Numbered from the stretch's first letter, positions 8,091 to 16,479 are shown. The stretch: DNA of 64,000 bases from RGIG5952 sp045627605 (GCA_045627605.1 JAZQOA010000072.1:1-64000); one strand, 5' to 3'. The notes: generated from the letters alone by a model not told the origin. Made by a program: numbers and translations.

Positions 8091-10388
8091 TTAAACGTTC
8101 AGAAGAATCTCGTTCGGTTCGGTTGTCACGCCAAAATTTTCCGAGTAATACTGCTCGGGCGAGGTGAGCACCCAATAGCTGTCATGAACCAATTCGGCAA
8201 TCGGGCGCCCTTCACGATCAAGCGGTTCGCGTCCGTAAAGCGACACCATGTAACGCTGAAGTTTACGGACAATTCCACGTCGTTCACCCGGATCAAATGT
8301 TCTGCGGAGTTTCTCGCACAAGTCTCGCCCTTGTTCTCCATAGGGAACGATGACTGAAATCGTGTTCGAATCGATGATTCGGAAAGTCTCGCCAATCGTC
8401 TTGAACTTAAAGAGGAACATGTCTTCCGCTGACCGAGGGCATTTCTGCGGTAACAGATTCGTCAATACGCCGTACTTGTCCATTCCCAAGGCATTCCCTT
8501 TCTGAGCATCCGCATATAGAGCGGTAAAATATCGTTCAACGGCCCGAAAGCCCAGTAAATCGTCCGCGATTTCCGGCAACTGAAGGATCAACCGCCCTTG
8601 CTGAGCCGTAACGTGCAAGCTTCCACTCGGCAGTGGATAATCTGCACTTTCAAAGACAATCACCCGTCCTCCGTTCGGCAATCGGCCCTCGCGATTACAA
8701 CGCCCTGCCGCCTGGGTAAGCGAATCGACACCGGCCATATCACGAAATACGCATGGAAAATCAATATCTACTCCAGCTTCGATCAATTGCGTTGAAACCA
8801 ACAGACAGGGTTGTTCAGACGCAAGCAATGCGCGAGCTCGACTCAACACGGAAGCACGATGAACTCCGCACATCTGAGCGCTCAAGTGTAAAACGAAACG
8901 ATCGCTCATTTCGGCATGTGCCTTTTGGAATAATTCTCGTGCATGACGCCGCGTATTAACGACAACCAAAGCTTGCCTCTCGGCTTTTAAAAATGTAATT
9001 AGCTCGTCATCCGTTACCTTTGCGGAGATTCTCTCAACATGCGTACGTTGAAGCCGACGTTCAAGGTGACGGGTTGAAGGCACAATTTCCAACACCCCCT
9101 GTTCGCCTCCCGTCAATGCGGCACTACCCAGTATCGAACGATCGAAAAACACCGGAAGTGTTGCAGTCGAAAGAACAACCGAGGATCCGTAGCGAACCGA
9201 AAGTTCTTCAAGCGCCTTAAGACATGGCTTCAAAAGCTCAGTCGGCAGACTTTGCGCCTCGTCAAGGATGATTACGGACTTTGACAGGTTGTGTAACTTG
9301 CGACACTTCGACGACCGCGCGGCAAACAAGGATTCGAAGAACTGGACGTTTGTCGTGACGACAATCGGCGCATCCCAGTTTTCACACGCCAGCCGCATCG
9401 TTTCTGTGGCATCTTCCTGATCAACATTGCAGTGATGTTCCAGTACATTCTCCGAACCGAATATGTCCCGATAGACCTGCGCCGTCTGTTCGATAATGCT
9501 CGTATAGGGAATCACTACCACGACATGCAGTAAACCGTTATTCACGGCATGATTCAAGGCGAACCACATTGCGGCCAACGTCTTGCCGCCTCCAGTCGGT
9601 ACCTTAAGAGTGAAAAGCCCGGTTTCCCGTTTCGCGGCGACACCGCAATCTTCGCGAACGTCGTTACGTGCAACGACAACAGGGTCGTCCCATCTTCCAG
9701 CCGCCTTCGTCGATGCATCCAACCTCGCGTAATGACGCTCTAATGCAATCTGCAAATCGCGAATTGGAGCAAATGCGGCGGAGGAACGAATTCTTGCCCT
9801 GTCACGACTCATGAATTCCTCGCTGTCGAGAAAGTCAGCGTCCACGAGTGCCGAATAGAGCATACGTTGATAAAACGACATCGCAAAACCGTCTGCCGAA
9901 AGAAATTTTCTGACCTCACACGCCAATGCAGACAAATCTGGTTTATCTGAAGATTCCATCAGCTCGATAGATGGCAATACCTTCTCAAGGCGACAAGCCA
10001 AACTTGATGCGTTATCAGCTATGCCATCGGGCAGACCCGCATGGTGTCCCGCTGAGCAATAGGCCAGAAGGCGCCCCACCCCCTTTATGTTTTTATCGAG
10101 CCATTGCGCTCCATGTGTTGAATGATCTGGTCCATGTTTTCTTGAATGAGGTTTGTCCGTGTTGGACTCTTCCTCGTCATCAATACCATTTGAAACCTCC
10201 AGATACTCCTGAAACTCCTTAGTCGCCTTTCCAATGTCATGCACCAGCCCGAGCAGACGGGCGGTTTCCGGCGAACCGAACGGCTCGGCAAACTTTGCGG
10301 CGAGAGTCGCGACGTTTTGCGCGTGTTCTTCCAGGGTTTGCCAATCCTCAACCGAATGCCCTTTTAGACTGTGCGCGTAGAGTTTCAT
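8091..10388 (-). CDS. cas3: CRISPR helicase-nuclease Cas3, HD domain at N-terminus
   Basis: A 765-residue Cas3. The HD nuclease occupies about residues 1-190, with H22, H50-D51 (GLVHDIGK), H92 and H115-H116 (GHHAGL). The SF2 helicase follows: Walker A VPTGGGKT at 264-271, DEAQ at 377-380, LSTATLP, then STQLIEAGVDIDF and QAAGRCNREGR. Cas3 unwinds and degrades DNA after Cascade binding. The ATG at 10388 overlaps the stop of the upstream regulator gene by 4 nt. All catalytic residues I can identify are present. Confidence 0.97.
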   Translation of the reverse strand: MKLYAHSLKGHSVEDWQTLEEHAQNVATLAAKFAEPFGSPETARLLGLVHDIGKATKEFQEYLEVSNGIDDEEESNTDKPHSRKHGPDHSTHGAQWLDKNIKGVGRLLAYCSAGHHAGLPDGIADNASSLACRLEKVLPSIELMESSDKPDLSALACEVRKFLSADGFAMSFYQRMLYSALVDADFLDSEEFMSRDRARIRSSAAFAPIRDLQIALERHYARLDASTKAAGRWDDPVVVARNDVREDCGVAAKRETGLFTLKVPTGGGKTLAAMWFALNHAVNNGLLHVVVVIPYTSIIEQTAQVYRDIFGSENVLEHHCNVDQEDATETMRLACENWDAPIVVTTNVQFFESLFAARSSKCRKLHNLSKSVIILDEAQSLPTELLKPCLKALEELSVRYGSSVVLSTATLPVFFDRSILGSAALTGGEQGVLEIVPSTRHLERRLQRTHVERISAKVTDDELITFLKAERQALVVVNTRRHARELFQKAHAEMSDRFVLHLSAQMCGVHRASVLSRARALLASEQPCLLVSTQLIEAGVDIDFPCVFRDMAGVDSLTQAAGRCNREGRLPNGGRVIVFESADYPLPSGSLHVTAQQGRLILQLPEIADDLLGFRAVERYFTALYADAQKGNALGMDKYGVLTNLLPQKCPRSAEDMFLFKFKTIGETFRIIDSNTISVIVPYGEQGRDLCEKLRRTFDPGERRGIVRKLQRYMVSLYGREPLDREGRPIAELVHDSYWVLTSPEQYYSENFGVTTEPNEILLNV

Positions 10389-11458
10389 TGCCGACCCTCC
10401 GCTTGCATAGCGCAATTGCCGGCTTCCTGCAAGATTGCCGTGCGTGTTTCTTCTCCGGGGGCAATATCCTCGTGCGGCTCCATGTCGTCCGGGTTCTTCT
10501 CGTAGTGCTGGCGCAGTTGATCGCGGAGGCAGATGCGGAGCGAGGGATGTATTAGCCCTAGGTTTTCCAGCCGGAGCGCGTACGCCTCTGCGGAAACCGA
10601 AAAGCGCCTCTTGAGTAGGTTGAGCAGTTTCATCGACCACATGCCTGGCGCTATGCCGCATTGCGCGACATCCATCCTGACGGTTTCCTCCGGCATCAGG
10701 AAGGCCGCCGTGAATCTTCGCAGTAGCCGATGGACGCAGCCGTCATCCCGTATCGTCTTGAACGAAGACATGGCAAATGCCGCCGTGGCTCCCAGTTCGT
10801 AAGCGAGCCTATAGGTGTTGCGTTCGTCGGTGTTGTTCCCGTTGATGACGATTGACAACGTGTGGAGTCTTGTGTTGAAAAAGGCAATGCTGTCGAAAGT
10901 TTTTTGCCTTTTGATGTTGAAAATGCGAATGCCGCGCATTTCCAATATGGTCGCCAGATCTTGTATCGGCATGCTGCCGATACCAAGCGAAAACCGCATG
11001 TCGCGCGCCAGCAATTCTGCAGACGCTTCATCGACACCATACGGGAAGATGAGTTGCACGGAAGTCCCCGGGACGATGCCGAGCCTGGTTTCCGAATCCG
11101 TGATTTTGTCTTCCGATCGGCGTATGAAATCCCGGTAAAAGGCTATTTCATCTTCCGAGTCATCTTCGCGGAGAACCAGGACATAGTCATCTCCATTGGA
11201 TTTGACTTTCCGTTGGGATGGCTTCTTTTCGGCGCAGTCTTGCCGACATTCCCCAAGAAGTTCGGAAATTCGAATGCCAAGCGCGTCGGAGATGCGGCGG
11301 ATTGTCGCTTCCGTCATGGCGTTGCGGCCATGTTCGAGCTTGCAGAGCTGTGCCGGTGTCATCTCGGCCATGCGCGCCAATTGCACTTGGCTGAGACCTT
11401 TGTCTTCTCTAAGCTTGCGTATTACGGCGGCCGCCGATTTTATTCCCTCGTCGATCAT
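10385..11458 (-). CDS. XRE-family HTH regulator fused to a degenerate ImmA/IrrE-like domain, first gene of the cas operon
   Basis: A 357-residue protein. Residues 10-65 are an XRE/Cro HTH (LREDKGLSQVQLARMAEMT, then LGIRISELL). Residues about 140-305 follow the ImmA/IrrE layout: ASAELLARDMRFSLG, ILEMRGIRIFNI, SIVINGNNTDERNTYRLAYELG, RFTAAFLMPEETVR, LLKRRFSVSAEAYALRLENLGLI. The zinc motif HExxH is here YELGA (Y220-A224) and the third ligand position is also lost, so it is probably not a protease. I chose the ATG at 11458 because a promoter ends 7 nt before it. The stop overlaps the cas3 start by 4 nt, so it likely regulates or is co-produced with the interference genes. Confidence 0.85.
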   Translation of the reverse strand: MIDEGIKSAAAVIRKLREDKGLSQVQLARMAEMTPAQLCKLEHGRNAMTEATIRRISDALGIRISELLGECRQDCAEKKPSQRKVKSNGDDYVLVLREDDSEDEIAFYRDFIRRSEDKITDSETRLGIVPGTSVQLIFPYGVDEASAELLARDMRFSLGIGSMPIQDLATILEMRGIRIFNIKRQKTFDSIAFFNTRLHTLSIVINGNNTDERNTYRLAYELGATAAFAMSSFKTIRDDGCVHRLLRRFTAAFLMPEETVRMDVAQCGIAPGMWSMKLLNLLKRRFSVSAEAYALRLENLGLIHPSLRICLRDQLRQHYEKNPDDMEPHEDIAPGEETRTAILQEAGNCAMQAEGRQ

Positions 11459-11465
11459 ACCTGTT

Positions 11466-11494
11466 ATCGTATCATAGTTTTTAGGAATTGTCAA
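11466..11494 (-). promoter_or_regulatory. Sigma-70-type promoter of the cas operon
   Basis: Minus strand: TTGACA (11489-11494), 17-nt spacer, TACGAT (11466-11471). Only 7 nt separate the -10 box from the ATG at 11458, so transcription should begin at or next to the start codon. TATGAT also occurs twice around the start and may be an operator for the regulator itself. Confidence 0.7.
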
Positions 11495-11628
11495 ATTCGG
11501 CAAGACAACTTTGCAAACGATGCCTAAGACATTCACCCATTCCCCATTTTCCCGAAGTCTTGTATAATCATTGTGCGGCTTCGGTGACGGGGCGCATTTT
11601 CAAACTAACAATACAAGGGGTGTTTTCC

Positions 11629-11880
11629 ATGGATATCATGTCGCTCGCCAACGAGGCGCTTGTCAGCTACATCAAGGGCAAGGTCGCCAACATCGGGCTC
11701 GGCTCAATCGATGTTTCAAAACTTGTCAACGTCGCGGAGATGGTGCCCGCCGCCAAGCAGTGCTGGGAGGCTCTTTCGGGCGACAACCAGAAGAAGCTTG
11801 TCGAGGCGATCGCCGCCCTGGGCAAGGGCCAGCAGGCCGCGTCGATTCTCGGCGGTCTCGCCAAGGCGTTCAAGGCGTAG
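11629..11880 (+). CDS. Small hypothetical protein (83 aa)
   Basis: The ATG at 11629 has AAGGGG 8 nt upstream. The product, MDIMSLANEALV to GGLAKAFKA, is Ala/Gly/Lys-rich with predicted short amphipathic helices (SYIKGKVANIG, KKLVEAIAALGKG). There is no signal peptide or membrane helix. I do not recognise the family. It stands alone, divergent from the cas operon and convergent with the glycosylase gene. Confidence 0.6.
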   Translation: MDIMSLANEALVSYIKGKVANIGLGSIDVSKLVNVAEMVPAAKQCWEALSGDNQKKLVEAIAALGKGQQAASILGGLAKAFKA

Positions 11881-11888
11881 CCACCTTG

Positions 11889-11914
11889 GTGGCGGACAAT
11901 TGTCAGTCCGCCAC
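11889..11914. terminator. Hairpin between convergent genes
   Basis: GTGGCGGAC and GTCCGCCAC form a perfect 9-bp stem around an 8-nt loop. It lies just after the small gene and overlaps the 3' end of the glycosylase gene. There is no T-run, so a terminator role is uncertain. Confidence 0.4.
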
Positions 11915-12409
11915 GAATCTCCAAGGCCTCGCCTGGTCTTCGGGCGAGGCGTAGCCTATCCCGATGCGCGGCGTCGCGTGGAAATGCGGCGCCGCGCCAT
12001 CGTCTTCAAGCCACAGCCGTTTTGACTTCACGAGGTCTTCCCGGTTGTGTCCCCGCGTGATGGCGAGCATTTTCGTGAGCTTGCCGGGGCCGTTTGCGCC
12101 TTCCACGCCCCGGATGAGCACGGCCTCGGGGAAACCTTCCCCGCCGGAGACGACGTTGAGCATCTCGTGCATGCCGTAGCAGAGGTAAACGTAGGCGACT
12201 CCCCCGCGCGAATACATGGGGTCGTTGCGCGTGGTGCGTCCGCGACAGGCATGGCAGGCGGTGTCCGCCTCGCCAAAGTAGGCCTCTGTTTCGGTGATGC
12301 GCGCCCTGACGACCCTGCCGTCGTCGAAACGGCGGCAGAGCAACTTGCCGAGGAGGGCGGGGGCGAGTTCCGGTGCGCGCGCCGCGTAGAATTTCAGGCG
12401 AAGCCGCAT
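11903..12409 (-). CDS. DNA-3-methyladenine glycosylase (AAG/MPG family)
   Basis: A 168-residue protein of the mammalian-type AAG family. It excises alkylated purines in base-excision repair. Signature stretches are APALLGKLLCRRF, the catalytic glutamate in RITETEAYFG, ACHACRGRTTRNDPMY, and YVYLCYGMHEMLNVV. The ATG at 12409 lies 14 nt after the fucU stop; a TTG at 12430 is possible but overlaps fucU. It is the last gene of a minus-strand run of sugar genes, whose job looks unrelated. Confidence 0.93.
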   Translation of the reverse strand: MRLRLKFYAARAPELAPALLGKLLCRRFDDGRVVRARITETEAYFGEADTACHACRGRTTRNDPMYSRGGVAYVYLCYGMHEMLNVVSGGEGFPEAVLIRGVEGANGPGKLTKMLAITRGHNREDLVKSKRLWLEDDGAAPHFHATPRIGIGYASPEDQARPWRFVAD

Positions 12410-12423
12410 GGCGCAGCCCCGCT

Positions 12424-12849
12424 TCAGCAAGGTGTCACGCCCTTCTTGAGGATGACGTTGCCGTACTTTGCCGTTTCGCCCGAAACGACTATCGCGTAGG
12501 CTTTGGCGGCGCGCCCGTAGAACGCGTAACGCTCCATCCGCTCGATTTCGCCGCCGTACCCGAGGGCCTTGCGGTACTTTTTTTCAACTTCGGGATCGAG
12601 GGTGTCGCCTTCGACGGGCGCCATCATCACGACGGGCGTGGCGTAGGCGTCGAGCTCGAAGAGCGGGATGAGGCCGGCGAGGAGTTGCGCGGCGCCAACG
12701 CCGTCGGCCCGCAGCACGATTGCGCCATCGCGGCCGAACTTGTGCGCGGGGAAGTGCGCGTCGGAGATGACGATTTCATCGCCGTGGCCCATTTCGGCGA
12801 GGATTTTCAGAAGGTCGGGCGAGATGACCGGCGATATTCCCTTGAGCAT
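12424..12849 (-). CDS. fucU: L-fucose mutarotase / RbsD-FucU family protein
   Basis: A 141-residue protein matching FucU in length and sequence: MLKGISPVISPDLLKILAEMGHGDEI begins the fold, followed by SDAHFPAHK, LFELDAYATPVVMM and the C-terminal YAIVVSGETAKYGNVILKKGV. The family interconverts alpha and beta forms of fucose or ribose and feeds isomerases. It lies 26 nt downstream of a TIM-barrel isomerase-like gene, which suggests a shared sugar pathway. The exact sugar cannot be told from sequence. Confidence 0.92.
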   Translation of the reverse strand: MLKGISPVISPDLLKILAEMGHGDEIVISDAHFPAHKFGRDGAIVLRADGVGAAQLLAGLIPLFELDAYATPVVMMAPVEGDTLDPEVEKKYRKALGYGGEIERMERYAFYGRAAKAYAIVVSGETAKYGNVILKKGVTPC

Positions 12850-12875
12850 GGCGCGTCCTTTTCGAAAACGGGTGG

Positions 12876-13670
12876 TCAGACAAGCAGCGAGCGGATGTAG
12901 CGGATGGTGAGGTCGAGGCCGCGTTCGCCGAGGTCTCCCTTCCAGGTCGCAGAGTGCGGCTCGATCGAGAGGTGCCCCTTGTATTGCGCCTTGTAGAGCA
13001 TGCCGAGGATGGCGGGCCAGTTGAGCTGGTCGAGCCCGGCGGGCGGGTCGTCGACGTATTGCCCGTTGACGCGGAGCGCTCCCTTGACGTGGACGTGGCA
13101 GAAGCGCGGGGCCCACTGCCGCATTTCCTCAAGGTAGTCGCGCCCGGCGGAAATCGAATGCGAGGCGTCAAACTTGATTCCGAGCGCGGGGAGTTCCCCG
13201 TGGACGATCTCCCACGCCTGCATGTTGTCGATGAAGCTGTTCCAGTGGCAGTTGTAGGTCGAGACTTGGATGCCGAGCGGCGCGGCGAAGTCGATGAGCT
13301 CGCCAAACCAGCCGATGGCGGCTTCGTAGTTGCGGAAGAGCGACATCCCTTCGACGCGGTTGCAGCCGCAGTGGTAGACGGGGCAGCCGAGCTTTGCGCA
13401 GGCCTGGATGGTTTTCTTCGCCTCGCGCAGCGCCTCCGGGCGGATCTTGCCTTTGGCGTCGAGCGGGCCGCCGTCGCCGTTCCAGCGGCCGCAGGAAAGC
13501 ACGGGCAGGTCGTATTTCGCGATGAGCTTCTTGATTTCGGCCGTGCGGGCAAGGAAGGCCTTGGCGTCGTCGGGGTAGTTCAGGCAGACCTCGATGAAGT
13601 CGAGTCCCTTGCCCTTGACATACTTGAAGGACTCCTCCGAGCAGTCGCTCTTGATCATTCCCAGTTTCAT
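12876..13670 (-). CDS. Sugar phosphate isomerase/epimerase, AP-endonuclease-2-like TIM barrel
   Basis: A 264-residue xylose-isomerase-like TIM-barrel protein: MKLGMIKSDCSEESFKYVKGKGLDFIEVC, then VYHCGCNRVEG, TYNCHWNSF, GIKFDASHS, CHVHVKGAL and GHLSIEPHS. The scattered His/Glu/Asp fit the divalent metal site of this superfamily. Such proteins isomerise or epimerise sugars and often sit beside Gfo/Idh genes. Cytoplasmic: no signal peptide. The substrate is unknown. Neighbours are fucU downstream and an exported fusion protein upstream. Confidence 0.85.
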   Translation of the reverse strand: MKLGMIKSDCSEESFKYVKGKGLDFIEVCLNYPDDAKAFLARTAEIKKLIAKYDLPVLSCGRWNGDGGPLDAKGKIRPEALREAKKTIQACAKLGCPVYHCGCNRVEGMSLFRNYEAAIGWFGELIDFAAPLGIQVSTYNCHWNSFIDNMQAWEIVHGELPALGIKFDASHSISAGRDYLEEMRQWAPRFCHVHVKGALRVNGQYVDDPPAGLDQLNWPAILGMLYKAQYKGHLSIEPHSATWKGDLGERGLDLTIRYIRSLLV

Positions 13671-13703
13671 GGCGGTTGCCTCCGTTTTTTTGCGTTGCGT
13701 TTC

Positions 13704-14540
13704 CTAAAGTTCGATTTTCTCGCCCGGCGGCATCATGTTGATGACTTCGGCGGTCGCGTCCTCAAGCCAGAAGGTCATGAGCTTGTGGCCGGTCTTCTCG
13801 TTGTAGATGCCGCGCAGGGTGGGGATGTGCTCGAAGGTCAGTTCCTGGTAGCGCAGGCGGTCGGGTTCGTCCGCGAAAACCGCCTTGCCGGTGTAGCGGA
13901 GCCATTTCCCCTTGCCGTCCACCATCGCGACGATCTCGGTCTTGGGGTTTTGGGCAAGCTGCTTGTAGACGTCCTTGAAGTCGCCGACGCCGAAGATGAG
14001 CTTGCCGTCGGCAATGAAGTGCGCGCCGAGGGGCCTGAGCTTGGGCTGGTCCCCGTCGGCCGTGGCCAGGAAGAAGTATCCGGCCTGGGTGAGCAAATCG
14101 TCGATCTTTTTCACGTTGTCCGTCTCCTTTTCGACCGGGGCGGCGGCGCCGTTGAGAAGCACGAGGAGGCGCTTCGCGGGCTTGACGCCTTTTTCCCAGC
14201 CGCGCTTGTATTCTAACACGATGGACATCGGCTTGGCAACCAGAGGCTTGATTTCGACCTCGGCTTCGCCTGGCGCACCGCAAAGTCCCTTCTTGTCGGC
14301 CTTGGGGCCTTCGTGGTCGATCTCGACCCGGCAGAGGGACTTGTCGTAGTCCGCGTACCAGAGGAAGCCCGTGGTGCCGTTTTCGTCGAGTTCGATTTCG
14401 ATCTCGTCGCCGGGGGCGGCGTCGAGGACGATGTTGTCCTTCGGGTTTTTGAACTTGAATTCGCGTCCGCCGACCGCCAGGACGCCGGAGACCATCGCCG
14501 CCACGCCAAACGCGGCCAATGCCAAGGCTGTTTTGAGCAT
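13704..14540 (-). CDS. Exported fusion: chagasin-type protease inhibitor plus PNPOx-like split barrel
   Basis: A 278-residue protein. It starts with a cleavable-looking signal peptide (MLKTALALAAFGVAAMVSGVLA). Residues about 35-130 resemble chagasin/I42 cysteine-protease inhibitors, including the family loop NGTTGF (54-59) and the late EYKRGWEKGVKPAKRLLVLL strand. Residues about 143-275 resemble the pyridoxamine-phosphate-oxidase split barrel (KKIDDLLTQAGYFFLATADGDQPKLRPLG, TEIVAMVDGKGKWLRYTGKAVF). These two domains are not normally joined, and PNPOx-like proteins are normally cytoplasmic. The ATG at 14540 begins the signal peptide and has AAAGGAAT upstream. Confidence 0.78.
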   Translation of the reverse strand: MLKTALALAAFGVAAMVSGVLAVGGREFKFKNPKDNIVLDAAPGDEIEIELDENGTTGFLWYADYDKSLCRVEIDHEGPKADKKGLCGAPGEAEVEIKPLVAKPMSIVLEYKRGWEKGVKPAKRLLVLLNGAAAPVEKETDNVKKIDDLLTQAGYFFLATADGDQPKLRPLGAHFIADGKLIFGVGDFKDVYKQLAQNPKTEIVAMVDGKGKWLRYTGKAVFADEPDRLRYQELTFEHIPTLRGIYNEKTGHKLMTFWLEDATAEVINMMPPGEKIEL

Positions 14541-14553
14541 TTTTGGATTCCTT

Positions 14554-15477
14554 TCACATGGTGGGTTGCTTCGCCGACAGCAGGGTGTCGACGAGGAAGT
14601 TGCAGTAGGCCTTGAGGTCCGTCCAGTCGACGGCGACATTAAACGGCTTGCCGGCGGGATCGGGACGGGTGAAGCCCTTGTCGTCGACGACGAGTTTGAT
14701 TTCCTCCATCTTGAGGAACTCGTATGACGACGCCATGTGCATGGCGACGGTGTCGAAAAGAACCGAGCTGGCCGCAGGCGGGGCTTTGAGCGTGCCGCCC
14801 TGCTGGAAGGCGAGCCAGCCATGGTAGGCTTCCGCAACGGCCTTCACGATGGGATCCGCCGAGTCCTCGATGCGCTTGTAGAGGTCGCCTTCGAGGCGGA
14901 CGAGCCCGCAGGTGTCGAGCGGGGTGATCGCGGCGCTGAGCCAGTTCGCTGAAAAGACCGTCTTGGCGGCGGCGACGTCGATGTAGACGTTGTATTCGGC
15001 GTCGGGCGTGGCCTTGCCGTTGTAGCCCCTGTAGACGCTGCCGAACATGCCGACGAAATTGATTTTCCCGGCGATTTCCGGTGCGCGGCGCAGGGCCTCG
15101 GCAAGGCTCGTCGCCGGACCGATCGCCACAAGCGTGACGGGGCCGGGTTCGGCCTTGACCATTTCGATGAAACGGCCGATGCCGTCGTCGGTGTAGCCGC
15201 GGTATTTGCGGACGTCGTAGTCCTTCACCCATTCGCCCTGGGTCTTGTTGTGGCCGTCGGGCCATGCGACCAGGCCGGCGCCGACGACGATGTCGTCGCG
15301 CCCCGCCAGCTCGAGGAGCTTGGCGACGATCGCGGCGCGGTACACGGTGTGCCCGGTGTCGGTGAGCACCATGCGGAGGTCGAGCCAGGGTTGCTTGAGC
15401 AACATGGCGAGGGCCCAGAAGTCGTCGATGTCGCCGCCGATGTCGGTCTGGAGGTAGAGCGGGGTTTTCTTGTTCAT
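14554..15477 (-). CDS. Inosine-uridine-preferring nucleoside hydrolase family protein
   Basis: A 307-residue protein with the N-terminal calcium-binding aspartate cluster of nucleoside hydrolases (QTDIGGDIDDFWAL, D12/D16/D18/D19), a middle VTLVAIGPATSLAEAL, and the later NVYIDVAAAKTVF. The family splits ribonucleosides into base and ribose; some members act on other substrates. There is no signal peptide. Its ATG overlaps the stop of the inositol-monophosphatase-like gene by 4 nt, so the two are co-translated. Confidence 0.88.
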   Translation of the reverse strand: MNKKTPLYLQTDIGGDIDDFWALAMLLKQPWLDLRMVLTDTGHTVYRAAIVAKLLELAGRDDIVVGAGLVAWPDGHNKTQGEWVKDYDVRKYRGYTDDGIGRFIEMVKAEPGPVTLVAIGPATSLAEALRRAPEIAGKINFVGMFGSVYRGYNGKATPDAEYNVYIDVAAAKTVFSANWLSAAITPLDTCGLVRLEGDLYKRIEDSADPIVKAVAEAYHGWLAFQQGGTLKAPPAASSVLFDTVAMHMASSYEFLKMEEIKLVVDDKGFTRPDPAGKPFNVAVDWTDLKAYCNFLVDTLLSAKQPTM

Positions 15478-16325
15478 TTCGGAGGATTCCTTGGTGTTGT
15501 GCCTGTGGTGGGGCTGGATTGTTGCGAAAGATTTTCCGGAAGGCAGGACTTGAGTGCCGCGTGGACGGCGTCCCGGCCGTTCGTGACGAGGAGCGCCATC
15601 TTGTAGCCGCCGCGGGAAAGCAGTTTCTCGGCTTTGCCGCCGGCGCGTTCCGCGATGAGGCGCGCCGCCGCAATGTCCCAGATGTAGATGCCGGTCTGGA
15701 AATAGCCGTCGGCGCGGCCATGCGCCACGAAGCAGACGTCGAGGGCGGCGGAGCCGTAGATGCGCGGCCGCTGGCAGTTCGCCGTGACGGACGCGAAAAA
15801 GTCGATGAAGCCGTCTTCCGTGAGCGACTTGTCCTCGCCCGTGTGGACGGAGGCCAGCTGCGGGTCGGCGATGTCCGAGACGTGGATGGGCTCGCCGTTG
15901 CAGAGCGCCGGGCCGTCGGCGGTGGCCTCGTAGCAGAGGTGCATTTCGGGGGAGTAGACGACGCCCGCGACGATTTCGCCGTCGAGACGCGCGGCGATCG
16001 AGCAGCACCAGTAGGGGTAGTTGTGGAAGAAGTTGATTGTGCCGTCGATGGGGTCGATGATCCATTCGACCCCGGCGGGGGCGGCGGGTTCCGGACCGTC
16101 GAAGACCGTGCAGCTCTCTTCGCCGAGAATCGCGCTGCCGGGCACGGCATTCGTCAGGACTTCGCGCGCGAGCGCCTCGCATTCGACGTCGAGCTTGTGC
16201 TTGACGTCTTTCCGGCTTGCGGAATTGGCGTCGCGGCGGCGCGCGCTTTGCGAACTGGCGTAGTCGGCCGCGCGCATGGCGGCAAGTTTCGCCGCGGCCA
16301 GGAGAAGTGTCGGGGAGATTTGCAT
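15474..16325 (-). CDS. Inositol monophosphatase family phosphatase
   Basis: A 283-residue IMPase-family enzyme with the metal-site motifs GEE (68-70), DPIDGTINF (91-99) and WDIAAARLIAERAGG. The family removes phosphate from inositol-1-phosphate, histidinol phosphate, fructose bisphosphate or PAP; the substrate here is not decided by sequence. The ATG at 16325 lies 10 nt after a good -10 box. It leads a minus-strand operon with the nucleoside hydrolase and probably the genes after it. Confidence 0.9.
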   Translation of the reverse strand: MQISPTLLLAAAKLAAMRAADYASSQSARRRDANSASRKDVKHKLDVECEALAREVLTNAVPGSAILGEESCTVFDGPEPAAPAGVEWIIDPIDGTINFFHNYPYWCCSIAARLDGEIVAGVVYSPEMHLCYEATADGPALCNGEPIHVSDIADPQLASVHTGEDKSLTEDGFIDFFASVTANCQRPRIYGSAALDVCFVAHGRADGYFQTGIYIWDIAAARLIAERAGGKAEKLLSRGGYKMALLVTNGRDAVHAALKSCLPENLSQQSSPTTGTTPRNPPK

Positions 16326-16335
16326 GTGTAAAAAG

Positions 16336-16364
16336 ATTATAATGCCGACGGGCGGATTTTTCAA
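16336..16364 (-). promoter_or_regulatory. Sigma-70-type promoter for the IMPase/nucleoside hydrolase operon
   Basis: Minus strand: TTGAAA (16359-16364), 17-nt spacer, TATAAT (16336-16341). The ATG is 10 nt beyond the -10 box, so any 5' leader is only a few nt long. Confidence 0.75.
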
Positions 16365-16384
16365 ATGGGGGAGGACCCCTCGGC

Positions 16385-16467
16385 GAGGGGCGAGGTGAGG
16401 GGCGAGGGCGCGAGACGTGAGACGCGAGACATGAGACGCCAAACTCCCCACTCCCAACTCTCAACTG
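16385..16467. repeat. Heptamer-organised low-complexity repeat
   Basis: From 16412 the sequence runs in 7-bp steps: GAGACGT, GAGACGC, GAGACAT, GAGACGC, then CAAACTC, CCCACTC, CCAACTC, TCAACTG. It is preceded by GGGGCGAGG-type repeats. The same words recur at 51 kb and 58.7 kb. It fills the gap between divergent promoters. Confidence 0.75.
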
Positions 16468-16470
16468 TTG

Positions 16471-16479
16471 TGGTAAAAT
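16471..16479 (+). promoter_or_regulatory. Extended -10 promoter (TGGTAAAAT)
   Basis: TGG plus TAAAAT ends 6 nt before the ATG at 16486, with no convincing -35 box. The surrounding word TTGTGGTAAAATGGCT recurs almost exactly at 23941-23955. Confidence 0.55.
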
